A stretch of DNA of 64,000 nt from Tumebacillus algifaecis. GTDB taxonomy: Bacteria > Bacillota > Bacilli > Tumebacillales > Tumebacillaceae. Of this stretch, positions 1 through 8,473 are shown one piece after another. Numbering within the stretch: the stretch's first letter is position 1; each line of letters starts with the position of its first letter. Under the pieces are notes generated by a model. It was not told the origin of the DNA. It saw only the letters and a list, made by a program, of their open reading frames with translations, and did not search any database. Where the stretch lies: positions 216,001-280,000 of the forward strand of contig NZ_CP022657.1 in NCBI RefSeq assembly GCF_002243515.1. The letters run 5' to 3'. The position numbers were made by a program, and so were the translations under genes.

Positions 1-57
1 TTCTCCGGTGCGCCCGAGCGCAGTCAAGCCGAGTTCAAGAGCATGTTCGTTCATCAT
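1..57 (-). CDS. N-terminal fragment of an unidentified protein (cut by window edge)
   Basis: A minus-strand reading frame starts at ATG 57 and runs off the window. It is preceded at 67-74 by GGAGGAGG, a near-perfect Shine-Dalgarno site 9 bases from the start. The 19 visible residues (MMNEHALELGLTALGRTGE) are too few to name a family. A second ATG at 54 is an alternative start. Only the translation signals support this gene. Confidence 0.6.
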   Translation of the reverse strand, partial: MMNEHALELGLTALGRTGE

Positions 58-80
58 GAAGACCAACCTCCTCCAATTTT

Positions 81-92
81 TGTATATATACA
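81..92. promoter_or_regulatory. Perfect 12-bp palindrome upstream of the truncated gene
   Basis: TGTATATATACA is a perfect palindrome just upstream of the Shine-Dalgarno site of the gene starting at 57. It lies in AT-rich DNA (75-170) that probably holds that gene's promoter. It could be a repressor operator or simply AT-rich promoter sequence. Confidence 0.25.
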
Positions 93-212
93 TTTTATTC
101 TCTTTTGTATGTAAAGTAAACGATAAATTCCCATTTAGTAGAAAGTTAGGTATCATATAGGGGGAACTGGGTACCCCGCGATCGAGTAACCGAGGACTGG
201 TGCAAAAGACAA

Positions 213-250
213 AAGTCCTTGGGCGTGCCTGCTGGCACTCCCAAGGACTT
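213..250 (-). terminator. Rho-independent terminator, minus strand
   Basis: AAGTCCTTGGG (213-223) pairs with its complement at 240-250, and an inner GTGCC/GGCAC stem extends it across one mismatch. On the minus strand the hairpin is followed by TTTTGTCTTTT. It lies downstream of the small gene ending at 363. I see no gene between 251 and 362. Confidence 0.7.
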
Positions 251-362
251 GTCGGTTCCATCAAAAGAAATCTTGCACGCCCTGTACGAACAGGACAGCG
301 CCGCTTCATGGTCTGCACATGACGGGCGGAGTAGACGAAGAGCGGGCAATTGTAGCTCTCCA

Positions 363-521
363 CTATTTGCCGTCGAAAAGGCCGCCTTTTTTGTGCTGTT
401 TGGTCACTTTGCGGTTGGAATCTGAGATGTTTTTCTGCGGGCGATGCTTGGCGTTTTGTCCTGTGTTGGCAAGTTTTTTGGCGTTGACAAGTTCGCGCAT
501 CTTTTCAAGTTGATCGGTCAT
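363..521 (-). CDS. Small basic hypothetical protein (52 aa)
   Basis: The start at ATG 521 is set by GGAGG about 10 bases upstream on the minus strand (plus CCTCC at 533-537); a much longer frame upstream only reads through the antisense of rluF. The 52-residue product is rich in Lys, Asn and Gln, contains MTDQLEKMRELVNAKK at its start and KQHKKGGLFDGK at its end, and has no membrane segment. It is followed by a minus-strand terminator at 213-250. I do not recognise a family; a nucleic-acid-associated or spore-associated small protein is possible but unproven. Confidence 0.6.
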   Translation of the reverse strand: MTDQLEKMRELVNAKKLANTGQNAKHRPQKNISDSNRKVTKQHKKGGLFDGK

Positions 522-697
522 GTTCTTCCGAACCTCCATTTCTGTCTTTCCTGTTTCGGGTTGGGCTATAGCATTTCCTGCTTTTTCGTTGTGCAAAGAT
601 GAGCGAGAATTGTAAAATAAAAGGAAATGGAAAGGGATGATATCACAGTTGGTGGTGGAGAACTCAGACGCTGATTTTGAACGTTGCCGAGCGGAAG

Positions 698-727
698 TGA
701 CTGCGCTACTTGATGAAATGGTATAAT
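698..727 (+). promoter_or_regulatory. Candidate sigma-A promoter for the pseudouridine synthase gene
   Basis: A perfect -10 box TATAAT lies at 722-727. The best -35 at about 18 bases is only TGACTG (698-703). Transcription would start about 50 bases before the gene at 780. Confidence 0.4.
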
Positions 728-779
728 AAGTTGGCGCTTTTGAAAACACTACTTGAAAATGGCGTAGAGAGGGATCTGG

Positions 780-1496
780 ATGAGGATTAACAAATACATA
801 AGCAGCACAGGTTTGTGTTCCCGTCGGGAAGCAGACAAGCTGATTGAAGAGCGTCGCGTCACGATTAACGGTGATGTGGCGGTGATGGGCAGTACGGTCG
901 AGTATGAAGATGTGGTGCGCGTCGATGGCGAACAGATCGGCAGCGGCGGCGGTGAGCGGCGGAAGAGACGGAAGACAGTCTACATCATGCTGAACAAGCC
1001 GGTCGGCATCATCTCGACGACCGAGATGAAAGTGCAAGGGAACATCGTCGATTTTGTGAACCATCAGGATCGCGTGTTTCCGATCGGGCGGTTGGATAAG
1101 GACTCGGAAGGGTTGATTTTGCTCACCAATGACGGGGACATCGTCAACCGCATCCTGCGGGCTGAGAACAACCACGAGAAAGAGTATGTCGTGACCTTGA
1201 ACAAGCCGTACACGAAAGACTTCATGAAGTCGATGGCTTCTGGCGTGGACATTTTGGACACGACGACCAAGCCTGCAAAACTGTTCCCGGTGAGTGAGAA
1301 TACGTTTCGCATCATTTTGACGCAGGGGCTGAACCGACAGATTCGCCGGATGTGTGAGGCGCTTGGCTATCGGGTACGCACGCTGAAGCGGATTCGGGTG
1401 ATGAACATCCGCTTGGAAGGGCTGAAACTGGGCCATTGGCGCAATCTGACGCATAAGGAACTGAGTCAGTTGCTGGAGATGCTAGACGAGGAGTAA
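780..1496 (+). CDS. rluF: 23S rRNA pseudouridine synthase, RluF type
   Basis: This 238-residue protein belongs to the RsuA/RluB/E/F pseudouridine synthases, which isomerise uridine in rRNA. An N-terminal S4 RNA-binding domain (about residues 1-60, with SRREADKLIEE) is followed by the catalytic domain, whose active-site loop GRLDKDSEGLILLTNDGD carries the Asp nucleophile. The phrases LNKPVGI, NIVDFVNH, LRAENNHEKEY and QGLNRQIRRMCE match RluF (U2604 modification) better than RluB. The ATG start follows GAGAGG. Transcription probably ends at the hairpin directly downstream. Confidence 0.9.
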   Translation: MRINKYISSTGLCSRREADKLIEERRVTINGDVAVMGSTVEYEDVVRVDGEQIGSGGGERRKRRKTVYIMLNKPVGIISTTEMKVQGNIVDFVNHQDRVFPIGRLDKDSEGLILLTNDGDIVNRILRAENNHEKEYVVTLNKPYTKDFMKSMASGVDILDTTTKPAKLFPVSENTFRIILTQGLNRQIRRMCEALGYRVRTLKRIRVMNIRLEGLKLGHWRNLTHKELSQLLEMLDEE

Positions 1497-1497
1497 G

Positions 1498-1525
1498 AGG
1501 GAAGTCGTGCGGCTTCCCTTGTTTT
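1498..1525 (+). terminator. Rho-independent terminator
   Basis: AGGGAAG (1498-1504) pairs with CTTCCCT (1513-1519), followed by TGTTTT. It begins at the rluF stop codon. Confidence 0.75.
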
Positions 1526-1574
1526 GCTGTGCTTTGTTAACACACGTTCATTAAGGGCTGGGAGTGGAGAAGCG

Positions 1575-1874
1575 ATGAATATGAAAACTGCGGTTGGGCG
1601 GTTGCGGGCGATCGGTCTGATTGAGGGGATTTCGTTTTTGCTGTTGTTGCTGATCGCGATGCCGATGAAATATCTGATGGACATTCCAGGGCCGGTGCAG
1701 GTGGTGGGAATGATCCACGGGGTGCTGTTCATGCTGTTTATTTTGGCGGTGATCAACGCGGCGATCGTGCATAAATGGTCGCCGAAATGGATCATCGGGG
1801 CGCTGATCGCCTCTTCGGTGCCGATCGGGACGTTCGTGTTGGATGCGAAGTTGAAAAAGCGCTATCAGGAGTAG
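1575..1874 (+). CDS. DUF3817 integral membrane protein
   Basis: The 99-residue product starts at ATG 1575 behind GGAGTGGAG. It has three predicted membrane segments (about residues 12-32, 38-60 and 70-88) and the sequence [20 protein letters not shown], typical of DUF3817 proteins such as those in Bacillus. The family has no assigned function. It stands alone between the rluF terminator and the helicase gene. Confidence 0.8.
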   Translation: MNMKTAVGRLRAIGLIEGISFLLLLLIAMPMKYLMDIPGPVQVVGMIHGVLFMLFILAVINAAIVHKWSPKWIIGALIASSVPIGTFVLDAKLKKRYQE

Positions 1875-1911
1875 CAAGTTCGATCATACTTTTAGAAACT
1901 GGGGTGTTGTT

Positions 1912-3852
1912 GTGGGAGATTTTTCAACGCTAGGAATCAGGCCCGAATTGGTGCGCTCTTTGACCGCGCATGCGATTTTTGAGCCGACGCCGATTCAGGA
2001 GCGGGCGATTCCTGTCGTCATGCAAGGTAATGACGTGGTCGCGCAGGCGCAGACAGGAACGGGGAAGACGCTGTCTTTTGTGCTGCCGATCTTGGAGCGG
2101 ATCGATCCGACGGTCGCGGAGGTACAAGCGCTGATCGTGACGCCGACGCGGGAATTGGCGCTTCAGATCACGGCAGAAGTGAAAAAGATGATCTTGTTCC
2201 TAGAAGGCGTCAACGTGCTGGCCGTCTATGGCGGGCAGGATGTGGAAGCGCAGCTCAAGCGATTGAAGCGCGCGATGCATGTGGTGGTCGCAACACCTGG
2301 GCGCTTGCTGGATCACCTGTCGCGCGGAACGATCGATCTGCGTGGTGTGCGGACATTCGTGCTCGATGAAGCCGATCAGATGTTGCACATGGGCTTTTTG
2401 CCAGAAGTGGAAATGATCATGAATGAACTGCCGGACGAACGCCAGACTCTGCTGTTTTCGGCGACGATGCCGGAGCAGGTACGGAAGTTGGCCAATCGCT
2501 ATCTGCGTGTGCCGGAAGACATTCAGGTGGAAGGGACGCGCGTGACGCTCGATGAGATTCGCCAGATCGTGATCGAAACGACCGACCGCGGGAAAAAGGA
2601 TACGGTGATGAAGCTGATTCAGCAACACCAGCCTTATTTGGCGATCATCTTTTGCCGAACCAAACGCCGAGCGAGTTCGCTAAATGAAGCACTGCAAGCG
2701 AACGGCTACGATTCGGACGAGCTGCATGGCGACCTGTCGCAGGCGAAGCGGGAACGGGTGATGAAAAGTTTCCGCGAGGCGAAGATTCAACTGTTGGTGG
2801 CGACCGATGTGGCGGCGCGCGGCTTGGATGTAGAAGGTGTAACGCACGTGTTTAACTACGACATCCCACAGGATGTGGAGAGCTATATTCACCGCATCGG
2901 TCGGACGGGACGCGCAGGGGAAAAGGGCGTTGCCTATACGATCGTGGCTCCGAACGACCGCCAAGAGCTGGCGATGATCGAAAATGGCATCGGCATGAAG
3001 ATGGAACGGCAAATGGGCGAAGGTCTTCGCCGCGCTCACGGTGAGCCGTGGCCGTCCAAAGACGACCGTGACAGTGGAGAGCGCCGTGGCGGCCGTTCAG
3101 ATGGCAGATCGGGCGGTCGATCTGACACCCGAGGCGGAGGAAGATCGGATGCGCGTGGCGGTGGAAAGCCTAGCAACCGATCGGGTGACAGAAATGAAAC
3201 CCGAGGTGGAGGAAGACCGGATACGCGCGGAGGTGGCAAGTCTGGCAACTGGTCGGGTGACAGAAATGAAACCCGAGGTGGAGGAAGACCGGATACGCGC
3301 GGAGGTGGCAAGTCTGGCAACTGGTCGGGTGACAGAAATGAAACCCGAGGCGGAAGCAGACCGGATACGCGCGGAGGTAACAAGTCTGGCAACTGGTCGG
3401 GTGACAGAAATGAAACCCGAGGCGGAAGCAGACCGGATACGCGCGGAGGTAACAAGTCTGGCAACTGGTCAGGAGACAGAAATGAAACCCGAGGTGGAGG
3501 AAGACCGGATACGCGCGGAGGTAACAAGTCTGGCAACTGGTCGGGTGACAGAAATGAAACCCGAGGCGGAGGAAGACCAGATGCGCGCGGAGGTGGAGGT
3601 TCTGGCAACTGGTCAGGAGACAGAAATGAAACCCGAGGCGGAGGAAGACCGGATACGCGCGGAGGTGGCAAGTCTGGTAACTGGTCGGGTGACAGAAATG
3701 AAACCCGAGGTGGAGCAAGACCTGACACTCGCGCTGGCGGACGGACCGATTCTCGCGGCGTCGAACGCACAGGTTCGCGATCGGGCGGCAAAGGGCCAGC
3801 GAAGGGCGGCTTCGGAAAAAATGACCGCGGCGGTCGTCGCGGCGGGCGCTAG
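1912..3852 (+). CDS. DEAD-box RNA helicase, CshA-like, with long RGG-repeat tail
   Basis: This ATP-dependent RNA helicase probably acts in RNA turnover or ribosome assembly. All core motifs are visible: Q motif FEPTPIQ (about 23-29), AQTGTGKT (46-53), PTRELA, TPGR, DEAD (152-155), SAT (183-185) and HRIGRTGR (327-334). After about residue 380 the protein becomes a low-complexity Arg/Gly/Asp tail made mainly of a 24-residue unit repeated about eight times. CshA-type helicases have basic tails, but this one is unusually long (646 residues in all) and regular. The GTG start at 1912 follows GGGGTG. YwbE follows 45 bases later, probably in the same transcript. Confidence 0.93.
   Translation: MGDFSTLGIRPELVRSLTAHAIFEPTPIQERAIPVVMQGNDVVAQAQTGTGKTLSFVLPILERIDPTVAEVQALIVTPTRELALQITAEVKKMILFLEGVNVLAVYGGQDVEAQLKRLKRAMHVVVATPGRLLDHLSRGTIDLRGVRTFVLDEADQMLHMGFLPEVEMIMNELPDERQTLLFSATMPEQVRKLANRYLRVPEDIQVEGTRVTLDEIRQIVIETTDRGKKDTVMKLIQQHQPYLAIIFCRTKRRASSLNEALQANGYDSDELHGDLSQAKRERVMKSFREAKIQLLVATDVAARGLDVEGVTHVFNYDIPQDVESYIHRIGRTGRAGEKGVAYTIVAPNDRQELAMIENGIGMKMERQMGEGLRRAHGEPWPSKDDRDSGERRGGRSDGRSGGRSDTRGGGRSDARGGGKPSNRSGDRNETRGGGRPDTRGGGKSGNWSGDRNETRGGGRPDTRGGGKSGNWSGDRNETRGGSRPDTRGGNKSGNWSGDRNETRGGSRPDTRGGNKSGNWSGDRNETRGGGRPDTRGGNKSGNWSGDRNETRGGGRPDARGGGGSGNWSGDRNETRGGGRPDTRGGGKSGNWSGDRNETRGGARPDTRAGGRTDSRGVERTGSRSGGKGPAKGGFGKNDRGGRRGGR
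3181..3738 (+). repeat. Tandem 72-bp coding repeat in helicase tail
   Basis: About eight copies of a 72-base unit lie head to tail and encode a 24-residue module containing [16 protein letters not shown] and SGNW. Copies differ by a few bases (Gly/Ser, Gly/Asn and Thr/Ala substitutions) and the last copy is partial. Because 72 is divisible by three, all six frames stay open here, which creates spurious long overlapping ORFs. Confidence 0.9.
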
Positions 3853-3897
3853 TCGTCTCTCTTGCCCACCGCATTTTGAAAAGATGGGAGCAAGTTT

Positions 3898-4095
3898 ATG
3901 AAGAGTGGACAGAATCGCAAAGACATCCATCCAGGTCTTGAGGTGGATATCATCTTGAAACAAGATCAGCGCACCGGAAAAACGACGCGCGGTATCGTCA
4001 AAGATATCCTCACCAGTTCACCGACACACACCCGTGGGATCAAAGTTCGGCTCCAAGACGGTCAGGTCGGACGCGTGAAAACGATTTTGGGATAA
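3898..4095 (+). CDS. ywbE: YwbE family protein (DUF2196)
   Basis: The 65-residue product carries the family signature: QNRKDIHPGLEVDIILK, TGKTTRGIVKDILT and a C-terminal HTRGIKVRLQDGQVGRVK. YwbE is a small, widely conserved bacterial protein of unknown function with a predicted compact beta fold. The ATG follows GGGAGC. It lies 45 bases after the DEAD-box helicase with no terminator between, so co-transcription is likely. Confidence 0.9.
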   Translation: MKSGQNRKDIHPGLEVDIILKQDQRTGKTTRGIVKDILTSSPTHTRGIKVRLQDGQVGRVKTILG

Positions 4096-4097
4096 GG

Positions 4098-4126
4098 AAA
4101 AGGGAAGCCAGCGCGGCTTCCCTTTT
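4098..4126. terminator. Bidirectional terminator
   Basis: AAAAGGGAAGCC (4098-4109) pairs perfectly with GGCTTCCCTTTT (4115-4126). It can end both the helicase-ywbE transcript and the convergent ABC-F gene. Confidence 0.85.
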
Positions 4127-4153
4127 GCTATATCGTTCCTGTTCTGTCTTCGT

Positions 4154-5710
4154 TTATCGTTGCGGCTGTCTCGCCCAGTCTTCCACGTTCCAGACCGAGG
4201 TGACCCAGTCTTTGTAAAATTCTGGTTCGTGGCAGACCAACAAGACGGTGCCCTTGTAGTTTTTCAAGGTGAGAGCGAGCTCCTCTTTGGCGGCGACATC
4301 CAAGTGGTTGGTCGGCTCGTCAAACAGAATCCAGTTCGACGGGGTGAGCATCAGTTTGCAGAGGCGAACTTTCGCATGCTCGCCGCCGGAGAGCGCCGAC
4401 AGCTTGGACGTGATGTGCTCGTTGCCCAGACCGCAACGGGCCAGATTGGCGCGGACATCTTGGTTTTGCAGGTGCGGGAAGGAGTTCCACACATCGTCGA
4501 GCGCAGTTACATTCCCGCGCTCCGACACTTCCTGCTCGAAGTAGACCGGCTCTAAATACTCGCCGCGCTCCACTTGGCCGTCCAGCGGTTTGATCAGGCC
4601 GAGGATCGTTTTCATCAGCGTTGATTTGCCCATGCCGTTCATGCCGGTGATCGCCACTTTCTCGCCGCGCTCCAGTTTGAAATTGAGCGGCGGCAACAAC
4701 GGGTGGTTGTAGCCGATTTGCAAGTCTTTGGCTTCAAAGACCAGCTTGGACGACAGGCGCGTCTCTTGGAAACGGAAGCTCGGACGCGGATAGGTGACCG
4801 GCTTTTCCAAGCGATCCATCTTGTCGAGCATCTTTTGGCGCGATTTGGCGCGAGTCGAGGTCGAGGCGCGCGCTTTGTTTTTCGCGATGAACATCTCCAT
4901 GCGCTTGATCTCTTCTTGTTGGCGCTCGAATGCATCTTCTTGCTGTGCGCGCTTGGCGAGGTAGACCTCGACAAACTTTTCATAGTCGCCCGCATAACGG
5001 TTGAGCTTGCCGCCTTCGAGGTGGTAGATCACGTTGACGACGCTGTTCATAAACTCCACGTCATGGGAGATCAGCATGAACGCATACGGATAGTCTTGCA
5101 AATAGTGGGTCAGCCATTCGATGTGCTCGACATCCAAGTAGTTGGTCGGCTCGTCGAGCAGCAGTACGTTCGGTTTTTCGAGCAACAGTTTGGCGAGCAG
5201 AACTTTGGTGCGCTGTCCGCCAGAGAGGTCTTGCACTTCGCGCTCCAAGCCGACCGCCGTCAAACCGAGACCTTTGGCGATCTCTTCGACTTTGGCATCG
5301 ATCATATAAAATCCGCTGTTTTCCAAACGGTCTTGGATCTCACCCATGTCTTCGAGCAGTTTTTCCAAATCGGCATCCGGGTCGGCCATCTGTTCGGCGA
5401 TCGTGCCGATTTCAGCTTCCATGTCGAACAGCGGTTTGAACGCGTCGCTCAAAATTTCGCGGATCGTTTTGCCGGGGGTGAGCGCGGCGTGCTGGTCGAG
5501 ATAGCCGATCGTGGCGCGGTTCGACCACTCGAGCTTGCCTTGGTCTGCTTGCAGCTTGCCCGTCAAAATGCTCATCAAAGTCGTCTTGCCGGTGCCGTTC
5601 GCTCCGACCAGGCCGACATGTTCGCCGTTCAACAGGCGGAAGGTCACGCCGGCAAACAGGTGGCGTGCGCCAAAGCCGTGACCAATATTGTCAACGTTTA
5701 GGATACTCAT
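4154..5710 (-). CDS. ABC-F family ATPase (YbiT/YkpA-like)
   Basis: The product (518 residues) has two ABC nucleotide-binding domains in one chain and no membrane segment, which defines ABC-F proteins that act on the ribosome. Domain 1 has GANGTGKTT, LSGGQRTKV and LLLDEPTNYLD; domain 2 has GMNGMGKST, LSGGEHAKV and ILFDEPTNHLD. The charged linker between them (about 240-320, rich in Arg/Lys/Gln) is the interdomain P-site tRNA-interaction region. ATG 5710 is chosen because GGAGGAG lies upstream; a longer frame would start inside that site. The long arm extensions of antibiotic-resistance ABC-Fs are not obvious, so a housekeeping EttA/YbiT-like role is more likely. Confidence 0.88.
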   Translation of the reverse strand: MSILNVDNIGHGFGARHLFAGVTFRLLNGEHVGLVGANGTGKTTLMSILTGKLQADQGKLEWSNRATIGYLDQHAALTPGKTIREILSDAFKPLFDMEAEIGTIAEQMADPDADLEKLLEDMGEIQDRLENSGFYMIDAKVEEIAKGLGLTAVGLEREVQDLSGGQRTKVLLAKLLLEKPNVLLLDEPTNYLDVEHIEWLTHYLQDYPYAFMLISHDVEFMNSVVNVIYHLEGGKLNRYAGDYEKFVEVYLAKRAQQEDAFERQQEEIKRMEMFIAKNKARASTSTRAKSRQKMLDKMDRLEKPVTYPRPSFRFQETRLSSKLVFEAKDLQIGYNHPLLPPLNFKLERGEKVAITGMNGMGKSTLMKTILGLIKPLDGQVERGEYLEPVYFEQEVSERGNVTALDDVWNSFPHLQNQDVRANLARCGLGNEHITSKLSALSGGEHAKVRLCKLMLTPSNWILFDEPTNHLDVAAKEELALTLKNYKGTVLLVCHEPEFYKDWVTSVWNVEDWARQPQR

Positions 5711-5825
5711 CGTATTTTCTCCTCCGGTATCATTCATAAATCATATCTAGTTCAACATCATACCATCTATTTGTCACTTCTTGTTGAGAAATCGTTGGAG
5801 AATCGATACACTTTTTGGGAGTCAT

Positions 5826-5859
5826 GAAAAAACCCCCTCTGCCAGCGCAGCGGGGGTTT
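5826..5859 (-). terminator. Rho-independent terminator, minus strand
   Basis: AACCCCC (5831-5837) pairs with GGGGGTT (5852-5858), with an inner CTGC/GCAG stem. On the minus strand it ends in a run of T residues. It lies just after the double GNAT gene. Confidence 0.8.
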
Positions 5860-5862
5860 GGA

Positions 5863-6723
5863 TTAACGGACGTAAAACTGGCACGCCGAAGTGATCTCGA
5901 AGCCAAGGCTTTGGTAGAGGAGCAAGGCTCGCTCGTTTTCGGTCACGACATCCAAGTGGATGTGGGTGCGTTGTTCCTCGAGCAGCAACTGTACCGTGCC
6001 GGCGAGGATTTGCCGTCCATAACCATGCCCTTGGTGGGCGGGGAGGACTGCAAAGCCGTGGATGTCGGCGATCCGATCCTCGGAGCGGAGAACGCGGATC
6101 AACGAGATCTGGTTGCCTTGATATTCGGCGATGTAGGCGGTGCGATCAGGAGTGGACGTGTTGAGTAGCATCTCGCGCGACCATGCCTCCGGTTCACCGA
6201 ACGCCTGTGAAGAGCAGGCAACCATAAAGTCGAAGTCTTCGTCTGTCGCCTCGCGCAAGAGCAGGTCGGAGCGGCGTGTGGTCGGCGCTTGGAAGCGGTT
6301 GAGCGTCATGGCATACTCGGTCTTGTCGTACTTCGCGCCGCAGTGGTTGACGAAATCGAGACCGGAGCGAGATTTTGCGTCGATCAGGAAGATTTGCGAT
6401 ACGATTCCACGCGTACGCATCACCATTTCCGCTTCGGACAGCAAACGTCCGAACACACCTTGGCGGCGGTAGTCGGGATGCACCATGCCGTTGATCTCCG
6501 CCTCCTTGTTGTCAAAGGTGAACCAATGGAGGTAGCCGACCAACTGCTCATCAGCGTAGCAAAGAAAATCGTGCGGGCTGTCACCCGAACGACTGGCAAG
6601 TGATTCGGTACCGACGCGAAGGCTGATCCCTTCACGTTCGTTGCACAGTTGTTCAAGTGCCGCGACGGCCTTGATTTCTTCGTGGGAAAAAGTTGTTTTG
6701 GCGATCAAGCGAAAGTTTGTCAT
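5863..6723 (-). CDS. Tandem-GNAT acetyltransferase
   Basis: The 286-residue protein contains two GNAT folds. The N-terminal copy has the acetyl-CoA loop HPDYRRQGVFGRLL (about residue 81) and the C-terminal copy has LPAHQGHGYGRQIL (about residue 225), followed by NERALLLYQSLGFE, the classical motif near the cofactor. Both pyrophosphate-binding loops look intact. The substrate cannot be predicted. It is a single-gene unit ending at the terminator 5826-5859; a tiny ORF lies 70 bases upstream. Confidence 0.85.
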   Translation of the reverse strand: MTNFRLIAKTTFSHEEIKAVAALEQLCNEREGISLRVGTESLASRSGDSPHDFLCYADEQLVGYLHWFTFDNKEAEINGMVHPDYRRQGVFGRLLSEAEMVMRTRGIVSQIFLIDAKSRSGLDFVNHCGAKYDKTEYAMTLNRFQAPTTRRSDLLLREATDEDFDFMVACSSQAFGEPEAWSREMLLNTSTPDRTAYIAEYQGNQISLIRVLRSEDRIADIHGFAVLPAHQGHGYGRQILAGTVQLLLEEQRTHIHLDVVTENERALLLYQSLGFEITSACQFYVR

Positions 6724-6793
6724 ACATCATACCCCTTTATCGATGTTTTAAAAGCTGACAAACCCCCTCGATACAAATAAAAGCCGCAGGACA

Positions 6794-6865
6794 TCACCCG
6801 CGACAGAACATGCATACTGGCGTCGAGAGGGCAACATGAGAAATGGATCGAATTGTCGTTGCCAT
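6794..6865 (-). CDS. Possible small ORF (23 aa) upstream of the GNAT gene
   Basis: ATG 6865 follows GGAGGTGATGGGTAAG on the minus strand, a full Shine-Dalgarno site. It encodes 23 residues ending PVCMFCRG with a CxxC pair. An ATG at 6874 is in frame but too close to the Shine-Dalgarno site. It could be a leader peptide for the GNAT gene or an independent microprotein. The rest of 6724-7040 holds no gene I can support; it contains AT-rich sequence that may carry divergent promoters. Confidence 0.4.
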   Translation of the reverse strand: MATTIRSISHVALSTPVCMFCRG

Positions 6866-7040
6866 CTTACCCATCACCTCCGTGTGTTGAATATAAATTA
6901 GAATATAGAGTGATCGGTTGGAACTGTCAAGGATAGCAGGTTTTCCTGCCGAATGCGAAGAAATAATCTCACATAGACTAGTGTGTATCTGAACGGACAG
7001 AATGAGAGTAGAAATTAAGTTAAGATGCGGAGGATCTGAC

Positions 7041-8465
7041 ATGATCAAAGGGATTGGCCTTGAGAATTTCAAAGCGTTCAAGAACCTGGCTTATCTAGAT
7101 TTCAAAAAAATTAATGTCTTTCTTGGTCCGAACAGCTCTGGGAAATCGAGTTATCTGAAAGGGTTGCTCGCTCTAAAGAATACAATGACGAATCAAGACT
7201 CCGAACCAGCCCTCCATTTGTCAGAAAGGCTTGGGGATTTTACTAGCTTGGTGTTTGGTAATCGAGTGGATGAAAAGATCACGATTACGATCCGTTTTGA
7301 TACAAATTACCACGAACCAGCGAAATCCACTCCAGAGCAGAGTAGTGAAGGCTTTAAATACGGGTCAGCGGCATTGTTGACCATTTTGATATTATTTACA
7401 TTATTCTCAAAGAAAGACCAGAAAGGAGCGACAGACTTCATCACGCAGAAGGAAGCGGAGTTTGTGGCGAAGGAATTAGAGCGAGTCGAGTTCTCTGTGT
7501 TTCAAGAGGCACCGAAAACCCCGAATAGGTTAGAAGTATTGAAGGTGTTCTTTAAAGATGGTGATGTGTACGAAGTCAAACCTTATGAAAAGCCGCATCA
7601 GATATTTCTTAATGGCAAACCGGTCACACATCACCAAATCGTAAAACCATACAAGTTTTTGATCCAATTTCAAGAGCTAAATTTGATTGGGAGTGATGAA
7701 GAGGACTGGGAGATTATAAATCCACTCGCCATCGCAGTTTCCTTCATCGAACAAGAATTGAAAAACCTCGTAGAAAACATGATTCATATTGAACCATTCC
7801 GGAATGAGCCAAAGCGGTCTGAGATCGTGACTAATTTCCAATTTGATACTGTCGGCTCAAAAGGTGAGAATATGTTGACCAGTCTTATTGGGCTAAAGAA
7901 TGCCCGTGTCGAAGGAAGCCTTGAGAATAACTCACTTCAAGATGATATTAATCGTTGGATGAACGAGTTCCAATTAGCACAGACCGTAGAAGTTGAAGAG
8001 CTGGGGAGTAACAACTTTGCACTCAAAATAAAAAATAAAAAAACAGGTGTCACAAGCAACATCGTAGATGTTGGAGCGGGTACTTCTCAGTTGCTACCAA
8101 TTATTGTGGAATCGGTAATTTCTGCACCGCACAGTGTATTGCTAATCGAAGAGCCAGAAACACATATACACCCAAATGCGCAGGCAAAATTGGGAGAACT
8201 TTTTGTTGAGTGTAGCCAAAAGTATGACAAAAGGTTCTTTATTGAAACGCACAGTATGTATTTGGTGATGCAACTACAGATCATGGCCGCCAAGAAGTTG
8301 CTCAAGCCGGAGGATGTAGGGATCTATTACTTCAGGCAAGATGAAAACGGAACGCATGTAATTGACCTGAAATTGAACGAGAATGGTCAATTTGATGAGG
8401 AGTTCCCTACAGGCTTCTTCGATGTAGCCTATGAATTGACAAAAACCTTGTTGAGCCATATGTGA
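7041..8465 (+). CDS. AAA ATPase of the DUF3696/AAA_15 type (candidate defence ATPase)
   Basis: The 474-residue protein begins MIKGIGLENFKAFKN with Walker A GPNSSGKSS (about residue 29), has a late Walker B LLIEEPETHIHPNAQ (about 367) and a following ETHS motif. The end (GIYYF, then LNENGQFDEEFPTGFF) matches the C-terminal DUF3696 pattern. There is no TOPRIM nuclease domain, unlike OLD or GajA proteins. ATG 7041 is chosen over an upstream ATG because GCGGAGG lies 7 bases before it. The next gene starts 8 bases after the stop, so the two are translationally coupled. Base composition is clearly more AT-rich than the flanks, suggesting recent acquisition. Role in phage defence is inference. Confidence 0.8.
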   Translation: MIKGIGLENFKAFKNLAYLDFKKINVFLGPNSSGKSSYLKGLLALKNTMTNQDSEPALHLSERLGDFTSLVFGNRVDEKITITIRFDTNYHEPAKSTPEQSSEGFKYGSAALLTILILFTLFSKKDQKGATDFITQKEAEFVAKELERVEFSVFQEAPKTPNRLEVLKVFFKDGDVYEVKPYEKPHQIFLNGKPVTHHQIVKPYKFLIQFQELNLIGSDEEDWEIINPLAIAVSFIEQELKNLVENMIHIEPFRNEPKRSEIVTNFQFDTVGSKGENMLTSLIGLKNARVEGSLENNSLQDDINRWMNEFQLAQTVEVEELGSNNFALKIKNKKTGVTSNIVDVGAGTSQLLPIIVESVISAPHSVLLIEEPETHIHPNAQAKLGELFVECSQKYDKRFFIETHSMYLVMQLQIMAAKKLLKPEDVGIYYFRQDENGTHVIDLKLNENGQFDEEFPTGFFDVAYELTKTLLSHM

Positions 8466-8473
8466 GGTCGCTT

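Noticed and set aside
213-262. T-box-like fragment (TGGAACCG beside a terminator hairpin, minus strand)
   Set aside because: It lacks the full AGGGTGGNACCGCG sequence, a specifier stem and a downstream synthetase gene in view; a plain terminator explains it.
522-1454. Upstream extension of the small minus-strand gene to a 363-codon ORF
   Set aside because: The extension is antisense to rluF and has no start signals; only the last 52 codons have a Shine-Dalgarno site.
3181-3738. CRISPR-like array
   Set aside because: Units are contiguous coding repeats without unique spacers, and there are no cas genes in the window.
3036-3901. Long overlapping ORFs in other frames over the helicase tail
   Set aside because: The 72-base repeat is a multiple of three, so every frame stays open; the helicase frame continues from a complete catalytic core.
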